Shown here: in pieces, positions 7,661 to 18,839 of the stretch
Numbering within the stretch: the first letter of the stretch is position 1
Layout of the letters: each line of letters begins with the position of its first letter
Assembly: GCA_035691305.1 (NCBI GenBank)
Contig: DASSJF010000013.1
Location: 1 to 64,000, forward strand
Source: a bacterium
GTDB taxonomy: Bacteria > Sysuimicrobiota > Sysuimicrobiia > Sysuimicrobiales > Segetimicrobiaceae
DNA length: 64,000 nt
Direction of reading: 5' to 3'
The notes under the pieces: generated by a model
Database searches by the model: none
Told to the model about the DNA's origin: nothing
The model's input: only the letters and a program-made list of their open reading frames with translations
Translations under genes and position numbers: made by a program

Positions 7661-9252
7661 ACGACGGCCGACGGCTGATAGGTCCCGAAACACTCGCGGA
7701 GCGTCGCGCAAATCTCACCGACGGTGGCGTAGGCGCGCACGCACTCGAAAATCACGGGCAGCAGGTTGTCGCGGCCGCGCGCCGTCCGGGCCAGCGCGGC
7801 GAGCACGGTCTGCACGCGGGCGCCGTCCCGCTCGGCCCGCACGCGCCGCAGCCGGGCGCGCTGCCCCTCGACGACGGACGGATCGACGTGCAGGAGCGGC
7901 GGAATGCGCTCGTGCTCGGTCTGGAACCGGTTCACGCCGACAATGATCCGGCGTCCGGCCTCGACGTCGCGCTGCTCACCATAGGCCGCCTCCCCGATCT
8001 CCCGCTGCACGAAGCCCTGCTCGATCGCCGGCAGCATTCCGCCCAGCTGCTCGATCCTGGCAAGGTAGCCCTCGGCGCGGCGCTCGATTTCGGCCGTGAG
8101 GGCCTCCACGTAGTACGAGCCGCCGAACGGGTCCACCGTGGCGCCGGCGCCGGTCTCGTGCGCGATGATCTGCTGCGTCCGCAGCGCGAGCAGGGCCGCC
8201 TCATCGGTCGGAAGCGCGAGCGCTTCGTCCCGCGCGTTGGTGTGCAGTGACTGCGTGCCGCCGAGGACCGCGGCCAGCGCCTGAATGGCCACGCGGACGA
8301 CGTTGTTGTCGGGCTGCTGCGCCGTGAGCGCGACGCCCGCCGTCTGCGTATGAAACCGAAGCATCCACGACCGAGGGTCGAGGGCGCCGAACCGGTGCCG
8401 GATCGTCCGCGCCCACAACCGCCGCGCCGCGCGGAACTTGGCGATCTCTTCGAAGAAGTCCATCTGCGCGTCGAAGAAGAACGCGAGGCGCGGGGCGATG
8501 CGGTCGACATCCATCCCGGCGGCCTGCGCGGCGCGCAGGTACGCGATCGCATTACCGACGGTGAACGCGACCTCCTGCACGGCGGTTGCGCCCGCTTCGC
8601 GAATGTGGTAGCCGCTGATGCTGATCGGATTCCACCGCGGCAACCGCTCCGCGCAGTACGCGAACGTATCCGTCACGAGCCGCATCGACGGCACCGGCGG
8701 ATAGATGTAGGTCCCCCGGGCGATGTACTCCTTGAGGATGTCGTTCTGCGTCGTGCCGTCGATGCGGTCGGCCGGCACGCCCTGCCGCTCCGCGACGGCC
8801 TGATACATGCAGAGCAGGATCGCCGCGGTCGCGTTGATCGTCATCGAGGTACTCACGCGGTCGAGCGGGATGCCCGCCAGCAGCGCCTCCATGTCGGCGA
8901 GCGAGTCAATCGCGACGCCTACCTTGCCGACCTCCGCCTCCGCCAGCGGATGGTCGGAATCGTAGCCCATCTGCGTCGGCAGATCGAACGCGATCGACAG
9001 CCCGGTTTGACCCTGCTCGAGGAGGTACCGGAAGCGGCGGTTGGACTCTTCCGCGGTGGCATAGCCGGCATACTGGCGCATCGTCCACAGCCGGCCCCGG
9101 TACATCGTGGAATAGATGCCGCGCGTGAACGGGTACTCGCCGGGCTCGCCGAGGTCGCGCCCCGGGTCGACACCGGCGGCGGCGGCTGTGTAGACGCGCG
9201 CGACCGGGATGCCCGAGGCCGTCCGGCGGGAGTCGCCGCGCTCCTCCGGCAC
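7657..9252 (-). CDS. Methylmalonyl-CoA mutase, large catalytic subunit
   Basis: Adenosylcobalamin-dependent isomerisation of methylmalonyl-CoA and succinyl-CoA. The 531-residue protein is the TIM-barrel subunit only: [20 protein letters not shown], the [20 protein letters not shown] segment (part shown), [19 protein letters not shown] and [18 protein letters not shown] are all present. The tyrosine-rich active-site segment favours methylmalonyl- over isobutyryl-CoA. The cobalamin-binding domain is not fused, so a small B12 subunit and the MeaB chaperone must be encoded outside this window. It lies 7 bases after the biotin-carrier gene and overlaps the epimerase gene. Confidence 0.94.
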   Translation of the reverse strand: MPEERGDSRRTASGIPVARVYTAAAAGVDPGRDLGEPGEYPFTRGIYSTMYRGRLWTMRQYAGYATAEESNRRFRYLLEQGQTGLSIAFDLPTQMGYDSDHPLAEAEVGKVGVAIDSLADMEALLAGIPLDRVSTSMTINATAAILLCMYQAVAERQGVPADRIDGTTQNDILKEYIARGTYIYPPVPSMRLVTDTFAYCAERLPRWNPISISGYHIREAGATAVQEVAFTVGNAIAYLRAAQAAGMDVDRIAPRLAFFFDAQMDFFEEIAKFRAARRLWARTIRHRFGALDPRSWMLRFHTQTAGVALTAQQPDNNVVRVAIQALAAVLGGTQSLHTNARDEALALPTDEAALLALRTQQIIAHETGAGATVDPFGGSYYVEALTAEIERRAEGYLARIEQLGGMLPAIEQGFVQREIGEAAYGEQRDVEAGRRIIVGVNRFQTEHERIPPLLHVDPSVVEGQRARLRRVRAERDGARVQTVLAALARTARGRDNLLPVIFECVRAYATVGEICATLRECFGTYQPSAVV

Positions 9253-9259
9253 GGCCGCC

Positions 9260-9817
9260 CTACTCGACCGTCACCAGCAGGTCGTTGCCCGCGACATCCC
9301 GGCCTGGGGCGACGTGGACCTCGCGGACGACCCCGGCGTGCGGCGCCCGGATTTCCATCTGCATCTTCATCGCCTCCATTATAACGAGGGGTTGTCCCGC
9401 CGCGACTTCGGCGCCGGGCTGCGCGTGAATGGCCACGACCAACCCGGGCATCGGCGCGCGGACCAGGCCCACGGACCCGACCGCGACATGCGCGCCGCCC
9501 CGCGTGCGGGACGAGCGGCCTGTCTCCGCGGCGACCGCGACGCCGTCGAGCAGCAGGTGGACTTCCCGGACGCCGTCTCCCGTTGCGCCGTCGCGCGGCC
9601 CGGGGGCGCCGCCGCGCCAGTTCGCCGCGATGATCGTGTGAGATCGGCCGTCGAGCAGCAGCGAGTAGTATCCGGGAACGATCTCGGCAAGGTCGGCGCG
9701 GCGTGCCGGCCCGGAGGCCCCCCCGGCTCGGGTAACCGTCACGCGCAGGCCGCCCGGCGCATCGTCGATCGCCGCCTCGAACGCCTCGCCGACGATCCGG
9801 AGGTAATACGTCTTCAC
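9260..9817 (-). CDS. Biotin carboxyl carrier protein of acyl-CoA carboxylase
   Basis: Carries the carboxylated biotin between the biotin carboxylase and carboxyltransferase encoded upstream. The last 75 residues are a biotinyl domain with the biotinylated lysine in EAMKMQM and the flanking [10 protein letters not shown] strand. The N-terminal 100 residues resemble the linker domain found in the alpha chains of propionyl-CoA carboxylases, here encoded as a separate 185-residue protein. The GTG start at 9817 overlaps the carboxylase stop (GTGA). Confidence 0.9.
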   Translation of the reverse strand: MKTYYLRIVGEAFEAAIDDAPGGLRVTVTRAGGASGPARRADLAEIVPGYYSLLLDGRSHTIIAANWRGGAPGPRDGATGDGVREVHLLLDGVAVAAETGRSSRTRGGAHVAVGSVGLVRAPMPGLVVAIHAQPGAEVAAGQPLVIMEAMKMQMEIRAPHAGVVREVHVAPGRDVAGNDLLVTVE

Positions 9818-11301
9818 GTCAGTCCGTCGCGCCGGGCGGCCTGCGCCCAGGCGCCCCCGTCGGCCGACACCGGCGGTGGGACCGTCCGACCCGCGCGATC
9901 CGCGAGGACGGCCGCGGCCTCCACGATACCCTCGGGCGGCGTCCGGTCGCGGCGCTCCCACTCCGTCTCGACGAAGCGCATCGTGTAGCTCCCGCCGCGG
10001 ACGGCGGGATGGGCGAGCGCCCAGCGCAAGAACGGCACGGTCGTCGGCACACCGGTGATGACGGTCTCCCGCAACGCCTGCGCGAGGCGCGCGATCGCGT
10101 CCGCCCGCGTCTCGCCCCACGCGATCACCTTCGCGAGGATCGGATCGTAGAATCGCGTGACCTCCATCCCCGGCGCCAGCGCGCCGTCGACGCGGACCCA
10201 GGGGCCGCCGGGCAGCAGGACCTGCCCGACGCGGCCTACCCACGGCACGAAGCCTGCGTCCGGGTCCTCCGCGGAGATTCGCGCCTCGACGGCGTGGCCG
10301 CGCGCGGCGACGTCCCGCTGTTCGAATGGGAGCGCCGCCCCGCCCGCGAGCGCCAACTGGAGGCGCGCGAGGTCGTATCCGGTCACCATCTCTGTGACCG
10401 GATGCTCGACCTGGAGCCGCGCGTTGATCTCCAGGAAATAGAACCCCCGGCCGCCCACGACGAACTCGACCGTGCCGGCGTTCACATAGCCGACGGCGCG
10501 GGCAGCCGTGACCGCCGCGCGGCCCATCGCCTCCCGGAGCGGCGCGTCGAGGGCCGGGGACGGCGATTCTTCGATCACCTTCTGATGGCGCCGCTGGATC
10601 GAGCAGTCGCGCTCGCCGAGGTGAACGAGCGATCCCGCCACGTCGGCGATGATCTGCACCTCGACGTGCCGCGCGTGCTCCAGCCACTTCTCGACGTAGA
10701 GGCGGTCGTCGCCGAACGCGCCGCGGGCCTCCCCGCGCGCCAGCCGGACCGCGGCCGCCAGGTCCCCGGCCGCGCGGACAAGGTGAATGCCCTTCCCGCC
10801 GCCCCCGGCCGCGGCTTTGAGGAGAACGGGAAACCCGATGCCGCCCGCTTCCCTGGCGAGCCCGGCGTCGTCGAGGGGATCGGTACCGGGGAGGATCGGG
10901 ACGCCGGCGGCCCGGGCCGCCCGCCGGGTCTCGGCCTTGTCCCCGCAGCGGGCTAGCGTCGCGGCGGGCGGCCCGACGAACACCACCCCCGCCTCGGCGC
11001 AGGCCTCCGCGAGGGCGGGATTTTCGGCAAGAAAACCGTACCCGGGGTGCACCGCGTCCGCGCCCGACGCGCGCGCCGCATCCATGATCGCGCCGACCGA
11101 CAGGTACGACTCCGCCGCCGGCGCCGGTCCGATGCGGCAGGCTTCGTCGGCGGCCGACACATGCGGCGCCGCGCGGTCCGCGTCGCTGTAGACGGCGACG
11201 GGGACGACACCGGCGGCGCGGCACGCGCGAATTACGCGGAGTGCGATCTCTCCACGATTCGCGACGAGCAGTTTGCGGATGGGACGCCTGTCCACCCGCA
11301 C
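9814..11301 (-). CDS. Biotin carboxylase subunit of acyl-CoA carboxylase
   Basis: ATP- and bicarbonate-dependent carboxylation of biotin. The 495-residue protein shows the full ATP-grasp set: KLLVANRGEIALRVIRAC at the N terminus, HPGYGFLAENPA, the glycine loop LLKAAAGGGGKGI, and the catalytic EINARLQVEHPVTEM. It probably works with the adjacent carboxyltransferase and biotin carrier as propionyl-CoA carboxylase. It starts with GTG at 11301, 83 bases after the carboxyltransferase. A separate acetyl-CoA role cannot be excluded. Confidence 0.93.
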   Translation of the reverse strand: MRVDRRPIRKLLVANRGEIALRVIRACRAAGVVPVAVYSDADRAAPHVSAADEACRIGPAPAAESYLSVGAIMDAARASGADAVHPGYGFLAENPALAEACAEAGVVFVGPPAATLARCGDKAETRRAARAAGVPILPGTDPLDDAGLAREAGGIGFPVLLKAAAGGGGKGIHLVRAAGDLAAAVRLARGEARGAFGDDRLYVEKWLEHARHVEVQIIADVAGSLVHLGERDCSIQRRHQKVIEESPSPALDAPLREAMGRAAVTAARAVGYVNAGTVEFVVGGRGFYFLEINARLQVEHPVTEMVTGYDLARLQLALAGGAALPFEQRDVAARGHAVEARISAEDPDAGFVPWVGRVGQVLLPGGPWVRVDGALAPGMEVTRFYDPILAKVIAWGETRADAIARLAQALRETVITGVPTTVPFLRWALAHPAVRGGSYTMRFVETEWERRDRTPPEGIVEAAAVLADRAGRTVPPPVSADGGAWAQAARRDGLT

Positions 11302-11384
11302 GCCTTCGCGGACGGCGGCGGCGAGTCATGCCGGGCCGACCGACGCAGCGGCGCGCGATCGTGGGGGCTGAGAGACCTGTCCGA

Positions 11385-12941
11385 TCACAACGGGATATTG
11401 CCGTGTTTCCGCGGCGGGTTCCGGTCGCGCTTCCCGGCCAGCATCTCGAGCGCCGAGATTAGGCGCGGCCGCGTCTCCCGCGGCTCGATCACGTCGTCGA
11501 TGTAGCCGCGCGAGGCGGCGATGTACGGCGTCGCGAACTTCGCACGGTACTCCGCGGCGAGGCGCGCCCGCATTGCCTGCCGGTCGTCGGCCGTTTCGAT
11601 CTCGCGGCGAAAGATGATGTCGATGGCCCCCTCCGGCCCCATCACGGCGATCTCCGCGGTCGGCCACGCGAGGTTGAGGTCGCCCCGGATGTGCTTGCTC
11701 GACATCACGTCATAGGCGCCGCCGTACGCCTTCCGGGTGATCACGGCGATCTTCGGCACCGTCGCCTCGCAGTACGCGTAGAGCAGCTTCGCCCCGTGCT
11801 TGATGATGCCGCCGTGCTCCTGGGCGGTGCCGGGCAGGAACCCCGGGACGTCCACGAAAGTGACGAGCGGGATGTTGAACGCGTCGCAGAACCGGACGAA
11901 GCGCGCGCCCTTCACCGAGCTGTTGATGTCCAGGGCCCCGGCCAGTACGGCCGGCTGCTGCGCGACCACGCCGACGGACCGCCCGCCCAGCCGCGCGAAC
12001 CCCACCACGATGTTGGACGCGTACAGGGCGTGCACTTCGAGGAAATCGCCCCGGTCGACGATGCGCGTGATCACGTCCCGCATGTCGTACGGCCGGTTCG
12101 GGTCCGCCGGCACGATCGTGTCGAGCGCCGGGTCCATGCGGAGGGGGTCGTCGCCGGCTTCGGCGCGGGGGACCTCGTCCAGATTGTTCTGTGGCAGGAA
12201 CGTGAGTAGCCGGCGGGCCAGCCCGAGCGCGTCTTCGTCGGAGTCCGCGACGAAGTGCGCGACGCCGCTGCGCGCGGCGTGCACCTCCGCGCCGCCGAGG
12301 TCCTCCAGCGTGACGTCCTCGCGGGTGACCGTCTTCACCACCTGCGGCCCCGTGACGAACATGTAGCTCGTCCCACGCACCATGATCGTGAAGTCCGTGA
12401 TCGCCGGAGAGTAGACGGCGCCGCCCGCGCACGGCCCCATGATCGCGGAGATCTGCGGCACGACGCCGCTCGCCAGCGTGTTGCGGAGGAAGATTTCGGC
12501 GTAACCGCCGAGGCTCGCCACGCCTTCCTGGATGCGCGCGCCGCCCGAGTCGTTGAGCCCGATCACCGGCGCGCCGTTGCGCACCGCGAGGTCCATGATC
12601 TTGCAGATCTTCGCCGCGTGGGCTTCACCGAGCGACCCGCCGAGCACCGTGAAGTCCTGGGAGAAGACGTAGACGAGACGGCCGTTGGCGGCGCCGTAGC
12701 CGGTGACAACGCCGTCGCCCGGCGCGTCCACCTTGTCCATGCCGAACTCCGTGGTGCGGTGGGAGACGAAGCGGTCCAGCTCGACAAAGGTGCCCGGATC
12801 GAGAAACTCTGCGACGCGCTCGCGGGCCGTGAGCTTGCCGGCGTTGTGCTGCCGCGCGACGCGCTCAGCCCCGCCCCCCGCCTCGGTGCGGACGCGGCGC
12901 GCGCGCAGTTCCTCGAGGCGCCGGCCGTCCGGCTCCGACAC
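11385..12941 (-). CDS. pccB: Acyl-CoA (propionyl-CoA) carboxyltransferase
   Basis: Transfers the carboxyl group from biotin to propionyl-CoA to make methylmalonyl-CoA. Two crotonase-like halves: the N-terminal half with [23 protein letters not shown] and [13 protein letters not shown], and the C-terminal half with [19 protein letters not shown] and MGPEGA. The end RKHGNIPL is characteristic of the PccB/MmdA family. Length 518 residues is typical. The mutase and epimerase genes downstream support propionyl-CoA rather than acetyl-CoA as substrate. No sodium-pump membrane subunit is nearby, which argues against a decarboxylase. Confidence 0.93.
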   Translation of the reverse strand: MSEPDGRRLEELRARRVRTEAGGGAERVARQHNAGKLTARERVAEFLDPGTFVELDRFVSHRTTEFGMDKVDAPGDGVVTGYGAANGRLVYVFSQDFTVLGGSLGEAHAAKICKIMDLAVRNGAPVIGLNDSGGARIQEGVASLGGYAEIFLRNTLASGVVPQISAIMGPCAGGAVYSPAITDFTIMVRGTSYMFVTGPQVVKTVTREDVTLEDLGGAEVHAARSGVAHFVADSDEDALGLARRLLTFLPQNNLDEVPRAEAGDDPLRMDPALDTIVPADPNRPYDMRDVITRIVDRGDFLEVHALYASNIVVGFARLGGRSVGVVAQQPAVLAGALDINSSVKGARFVRFCDAFNIPLVTFVDVPGFLPGTAQEHGGIIKHGAKLLYAYCEATVPKIAVITRKAYGGAYDVMSSKHIRGDLNLAWPTAEIAVMGPEGAIDIIFRREIETADDRQAMRARLAAEYRAKFATPYIAASRGYIDDVIEPRETRPRLISALEMLAGKRDRNPPRKHGNIPL

Positions 12942-12953
12942 CCCGCGACTCCC

Positions 12954-13217
12954 CTAGGCCTGCGCGGCCGCCTTGGACAGGACGCGAATCGAGATGATGG
13001 CGTGCTTGAAGAACAGCTCCAGGCCGTCCGGCGTCTCCACCAGGAGCGCGTAGGTGCCGGCGTCACGCACGATCGCCCGCGGCACTTCGTAGCCGTCGCG
13101 GCAGCGCAGGTGCACCGGCGTCCGGTCGGCGATAAGCGACCGGTAGAATCCGTCCTCCAACCCGGAGCCGCGCGTCGCGCGAACTGAAACGTCGGGCGTA
13201 TCGTGCTGCAGGGTCAT
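12954..13217 (-). other. Internal start for an 87-residue Hfq-like product
   Basis: Within the same frame as the 447-residue gene, ATG at 13215-13217 is preceded at normal spacing by GGGAGGAA, one of the best ribosome-binding sites in the area. Translation from here gives 87 residues, the size of bacterial Hfq, beginning MTLQHDTPDV and covering the whole Sm-like domain. Confidence 0.55.
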
Positions 13218-14297
13218 CGCCGGTTCCTCCCGTGTCCGCGGTGCTTGCATCGCGGCCCCCGGCCGCGCCGTCTCGCGCGGAGGGATTTGCGAACCGCTGC
13301 GGCCGCCGCCGGGTGTATCCACGCGATTGTGGCCGTCGCGCAAAGGCTCCAGATGCCGGGCCAGCGGGCGGACGGGCGCGATCCGCGAGATGCCGCCGTG
13401 TCCCGTCGCCCCCCCCGCCTCCGCCGCAGCGGCCTCTTCGTATTCGGGCCGGAGCGGGATCGGTTCCGCCGGCCGGCCCGGTGCCGGCTGCGCATTCGCG
13501 GGGACGGGCACGTCGGCCGCCGGCGGATCGGCCGGAGCGGAATCCAACAAGAAGTGTCGGATGGCTTCGAGCCGCTCGCGCCGGTGCATCGACTGGACCG
13601 GCTCCGGCGCTGAGACGGCGTGGAGCAGCCAGCGCGTCACGGCGTCGAGCGTAGCCGTAATGGCGGGCTCGGCCGTTTCGTCCGCCGCCGGTGGCGCCGT
13701 GTCCTCGAACGCCGTGCCGACAAACGTCTGCGCCTCAGGGGCCGAGGGCGCGCCGCGGGCCTGCAGCCCCATGGACAGCGCCACCAGCACGACCGGGCGG
13801 TCGAGAAACGTCACCGTCCCGACGCGCTCCAGCGCCAGGTCGGCGTGGGACACGTCCAGCGCCTCCCGCACGGCGGCGAGCGTCGCGGCCGCGAGCGCGC
13901 GCGGGCGATTGCCGCCGCCGCCGCGGCCCCTCGACTGGCCGGTCGCCGACCGCACGTCCGAGCCGCGCGTCCACTGCAGCTTGACCGTCACCGCAAGATC
14001 GGCCGCGGTCGCGGTTTCCTCGACGCGCATGACGCGGAAGCGCGGAATCTCCGCAGGCTGAACGCCGGCCCGGAGCTGCGTCACGCGCACGCGCCACTCG
14101 TCGACCGGGATGCCGAACCGCGACTGGAGGGCGGCCACGACGCCGTGGCGCAGACCCCGGCTGTCCAGGGCGCTCTCGGTCGTGACGTAAACGTACGAGA
14201 CATCGCCGCCGGGACCGGTGAGCACACGGGCGGACGACACGCCGTCAAGCCCCTGGAGAAACCGCTCGATCTCGTCGGCGAAGATTTGGCGCGGCAT
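12954..14297 (-). CDS. Unknown protein with C-terminal Hfq-like Sm domain
   Basis: A 447-residue protein of unknown role. Residues 1-75 form a compact alpha/beta unit, and 85-235 a second one; I recognise no named family for these, though they look well ordered. Residues 240-375 are low-complexity proline/alanine linker. Residues 378-440 match Hfq: LEDGFYRSLIADRTPVHL, then DGYEV, an aspartate-containing YALLV strand, and the Sm2 signature FKHAIISI, equivalent to YKHAIST in Hfq. A GGGAGGAA sits before an internal ATG at 13217, so an 87-residue stand-alone Hfq-like protein may also be made. It heads the carboxylase-mutase gene series, 12 bases before pccB. Confidence 0.75.
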   Translation of the reverse strand: MPRQIFADEIERFLQGLDGVSSARVLTGPGGDVSYVYVTTESALDSRGLRHGVVAALQSRFGIPVDEWRVRVTQLRAGVQPAEIPRFRVMRVEETATAADLAVTVKLQWTRGSDVRSATGQSRGRGGGGNRPRALAAATLAAVREALDVSHADLALERVGTVTFLDRPVVLVALSMGLQARGAPSAPEAQTFVGTAFEDTAPPAADETAEPAITATLDAVTRWLLHAVSAPEPVQSMHRRERLEAIRHFLLDSAPADPPAADVPVPANAQPAPGRPAEPIPLRPEYEEAAAAEAGGATGHGGISRIAPVRPLARHLEPLRDGHNRVDTPGGGRSGSQIPPRETARPGAAMQAPRTREEPAMTLQHDTPDVSVRATRGSGLEDGFYRSLIADRTPVHLRCRDGYEVPRAIVRDAGTYALLVETPDGLELFFKHAIISIRVLSKAAAQA

Positions 14298-14344
14298 TTG
14301 CCCGCCTATTCTCCCACCCCCGAAGCGGTCCCTCCCGTCTTCTC

Positions 14345-17034
<2,690 letters not shown>

Positions 17035-17310
17035 CTATCCACCGGCCATCGCCGGAACGATGGACACCTCCGCGCCGTCGGTGAGCGGCGTGCGCAGCCC
17101 GCCGAGGAACCGGATATCGCGCTCGTTCACGAAGATGTTGACGAACCGGAGCACTTCGCCCTTGTCGTCGATCAGCCGCGCCCGAATCCCCGGAAACTGC
17201 CGGTCGAGCTCGTCGATCGCCTGCCCCAGGTCGGCGGCGCCGACCTCGATCAGCCGCGCGCCGTTCGTCAGCTGGCGCAGCGGCGTCGGAATGCGTACGC
17301 GTACCGCCAT
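17035..17310 (-). CDS. MoaD/ThiS-like sulfur carrier protein
   Basis: A 91-residue beta-grasp protein ending in Gly-Gly (AMAGG), the form that is adenylated and converted to a thiocarboxylate in sulfur donation. The core RVRIPTPLRQLTNGARLIEV and VNIFVNERDI fit the MoaD/ThiS family. It follows the ThrC-like gene by 19 bases behind a SAM-I riboswitch. By analogy with CysO and CysM, it may pass sulfur to the PLP enzyme next door. No MoaE, ThiG or activating E1-like gene lies near, so a molybdopterin or thiazole role has no local support. Confidence 0.85.
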   Translation of the reverse strand: MAVRVRIPTPLRQLTNGARLIEVGAADLGQAIDELDRQFPGIRARLIDDKGEVLRFVNIFVNERDIRFLGGLRTPLTDGAEVSIVPAMAGG

Positions 17311-17329
17311 GAGAGTGCTCCCTCCCCGA

Positions 17330-18562
17330 TTACGCGGGCACCGCCTGCAGCACCCGCTCCTCGAACGACGCCAGCGTCGGCTTGATCCGCACCGCCGCCG
17401 CGAGCCGAGACTCGACGGCCTCGAACGCCTTCAGCCCGATGCCGCTGATGTACGCGACCACGGTCTCATCCGGGTCGATCGCGCCGGCGAGTGCGAGCTT
17501 CCGCAGCACGCCGACCGTGACACCGCCGGCCGGTTCCGTGAACAAACCCTCGGTCTCGGCGAGCAGCCGGATCGCCTCGACGGTTTCCTCGTCCGAGACG
17601 GCGGCGACCGCGCCGCCGGTCCGGCGCGCGATGTCGAGCACGTACGGTCCGTCGGCAGGATTGCCGATCGCGAGCGACTTAGCGAGCGTGTTCGGGATCA
17701 CCGGCACCACGGTGTCCGTCTCCGCCTGGTACGCGGTCGCGACCGGTCCGCAACCCTCAGACTGCGCCGCGGTCATCCGCACCGTGTGCTGCGGGATCAC
17801 GTCGAGCCGCTGAAATTCCTCGAAGCCTTTCTGGATCTTCACGAACATGTTGCCCGAGCCGATAGGCACGACGACGCGGTCCGGCGCCCGCCAGCCGAGC
17901 TGCTCGGCCACCTCGAATGCGAGTGTCTTGGCGCCTTCCGAGTAGTACGGCCGCATGTTGACGTTGGCGATCGCCCAGCGGTGCTCTTCCCCGATCTCGA
18001 GGCAGAGCCGGTTGACGTCGTCGTACGTCCCGTCAACCTCGACCAGCGTCGGGCGATAGACGGACGTCGTCACCACTTTCCCATGCTCGAGGCCGGTCGG
18101 AATGAAGACCACGGCCCGCAGTCCGGCCTTGGCCGCGTGCGCGGCGACCGCGTTCGCCAAGTTACCGGTGCTCGCGCAGGACACCACGGTGAAATCGAAG
18201 GTGCGCACCGCCGCCATCGCGCAGGCGACGACGCGATCCTTGAACGACCACGTCGGGTTGCGCGTGTCGTTCTTCAGGTACAGGTTGCGAAGCCCGAGGG
18301 CCCGGCCGAGCCGCTCGGCGTGGACGAGCGGGGTGTTTCCGGGAGCGAGGTCCCAAGCCGGCACACGTTGGACCGGAAGGAAGTCCTGGTACCGCCAGAT
18401 CGACGCCGGACCGGACAGAATCCGCGTCCGCAGCGCCTCGCCGCTCAGCCCGCCGTGATCGTACTGTGCTTCGAGCGGACCGAAGCAGGCGTCACAGACG
18501 AAGATCGGATCGAGCGCGTACTTCCGGCCACACTCGCGACATGCCAGCTCGGTCACTCCCAT
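17330..18562 (-). CDS. thrC: Threonine-synthase-like PLP enzyme under SAM-riboswitch control
   Basis: A 410-residue fold-type II PLP enzyme, by homology converting O-phosphohomoserine to threonine. The PLP lysine lies in NPTWSFKDRVVA; the N-terminal CRECGRKY and CDACFGPLE form a zinc-ribbon typical of one ThrC branch; the glycine-rich phosphate site is SCASTGNLANAVAAHA. I chose ATG 18562 because GGAGGGG precedes it; an upstream TTG is less likely. The SAM-I riboswitch and the coupled MoaD-like carrier suggest it may instead, or also, make homocysteine from O-phosphohomoserine. This last point is inference. Confidence 0.85.
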   Translation of the reverse strand: MGVTELACRECGRKYALDPIFVCDACFGPLEAQYDHGGLSGEALRTRILSGPASIWRYQDFLPVQRVPAWDLAPGNTPLVHAERLGRALGLRNLYLKNDTRNPTWSFKDRVVACAMAAVRTFDFTVVSCASTGNLANAVAAHAAKAGLRAVVFIPTGLEHGKVVTTSVYRPTLVEVDGTYDDVNRLCLEIGEEHRWAIANVNMRPYYSEGAKTLAFEVAEQLGWRAPDRVVVPIGSGNMFVKIQKGFEEFQRLDVIPQHTVRMTAAQSEGCGPVATAYQAETDTVVPVIPNTLAKSLAIGNPADGPYVLDIARRTGGAVAAVSDEETVEAIRLLAETEGLFTEPAGGVTVGVLRKLALAGAIDPDETVVAYISGIGLKAFEAVESRLAAAVRIKPTLASFEERVLQAVPA

Positions 18563-18583
18563 TTCTCCCCTCCAATCTGGCTC

Positions 18584-18616
18584 AAACAAAAATCCCCCTC
18601 CAACTCCGAGGGGGAT
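18584..18616 (-). terminator. Intrinsic terminator of the SAM-I riboswitch
   Basis: On the minus strand ATCCCCCTC (18608-18616) pairs with GAGGGGGAT (18592-18600) and a run of uridines follows. The 5' arm is next to the P1 strand of the aptamer, giving the usual choice between terminator and antiterminator. It lies 22 bases before the ThrC-like start. Confidence 0.92.
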
Positions 18617-18622
18617 CTCTCC

Positions 18623-18734
18623 CTCTTATCTACCGGAATTGGATCTCCGCGGGATTTAGCACCACGCCAGGCGGGAAAACCTGGTAGGCTGCCGGGTGTC
18701 ATCGGGCCCGTCCCTCGACCACTCTGGATAAGAG
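18623..18734 (-). promoter_or_regulatory. SAM-I (S-box) riboswitch aptamer
   Basis: Read on the minus strand: the P1 arms CTCTTATC (18727-18734) and GATAAGAG (18623-18630) pair perfectly. Between them are the S-box hallmarks: CCAGAGTGG and GAGGGA after P1, GGCCCGATGACACCCGGCA, the CCAGGT / CCTGGC arm, and GTGCTAAATCC. It controls the ThrC-like and MoaD-like genes, normally switching them off when SAM is plentiful. Confidence 0.95.
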
Positions 18735-18756
18735 TTGCTATTCAGTTGTGTCGCTT

Positions 18757-18785
18757 ACGTTAGCATACACACCCCGGGGTGTCAA
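18757..18785 (-). promoter_or_regulatory. Promoter of the SAM-riboswitch transcript
   Basis: On the minus strand a perfect -35 TTGACA (18780-18785) is followed after 17 bases by TAACGT (18757-18762), a weaker -10. Transcription would start about 15 bases before the aptamer P1. Confidence 0.5.
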
Positions 18786-18826
18786 TCGGAATCGCCTGCC
18801 GGCGCCGCGCCGTGTCAAGCCGATGT

Positions 18827-18832
18827 TATACT
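18827..18832 (+). promoter_or_regulatory. -10 element of a leaderless lgt transcript
   Basis: TATACT ends 7 bases before the lgt ATG (18840), so transcription should begin at or next to the ATG. No purine-rich ribosome-binding site is present. A clear -35 was not found. Confidence 0.5.
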
Positions 18833-18839
18833 GGCGGCG

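Noticed and set aside
7657-12941. Cobalamin riboswitch for the mutase genes
   Set aside because: No B12-box or matching leader exists; the mutase sits inside a run of overlapping genes.
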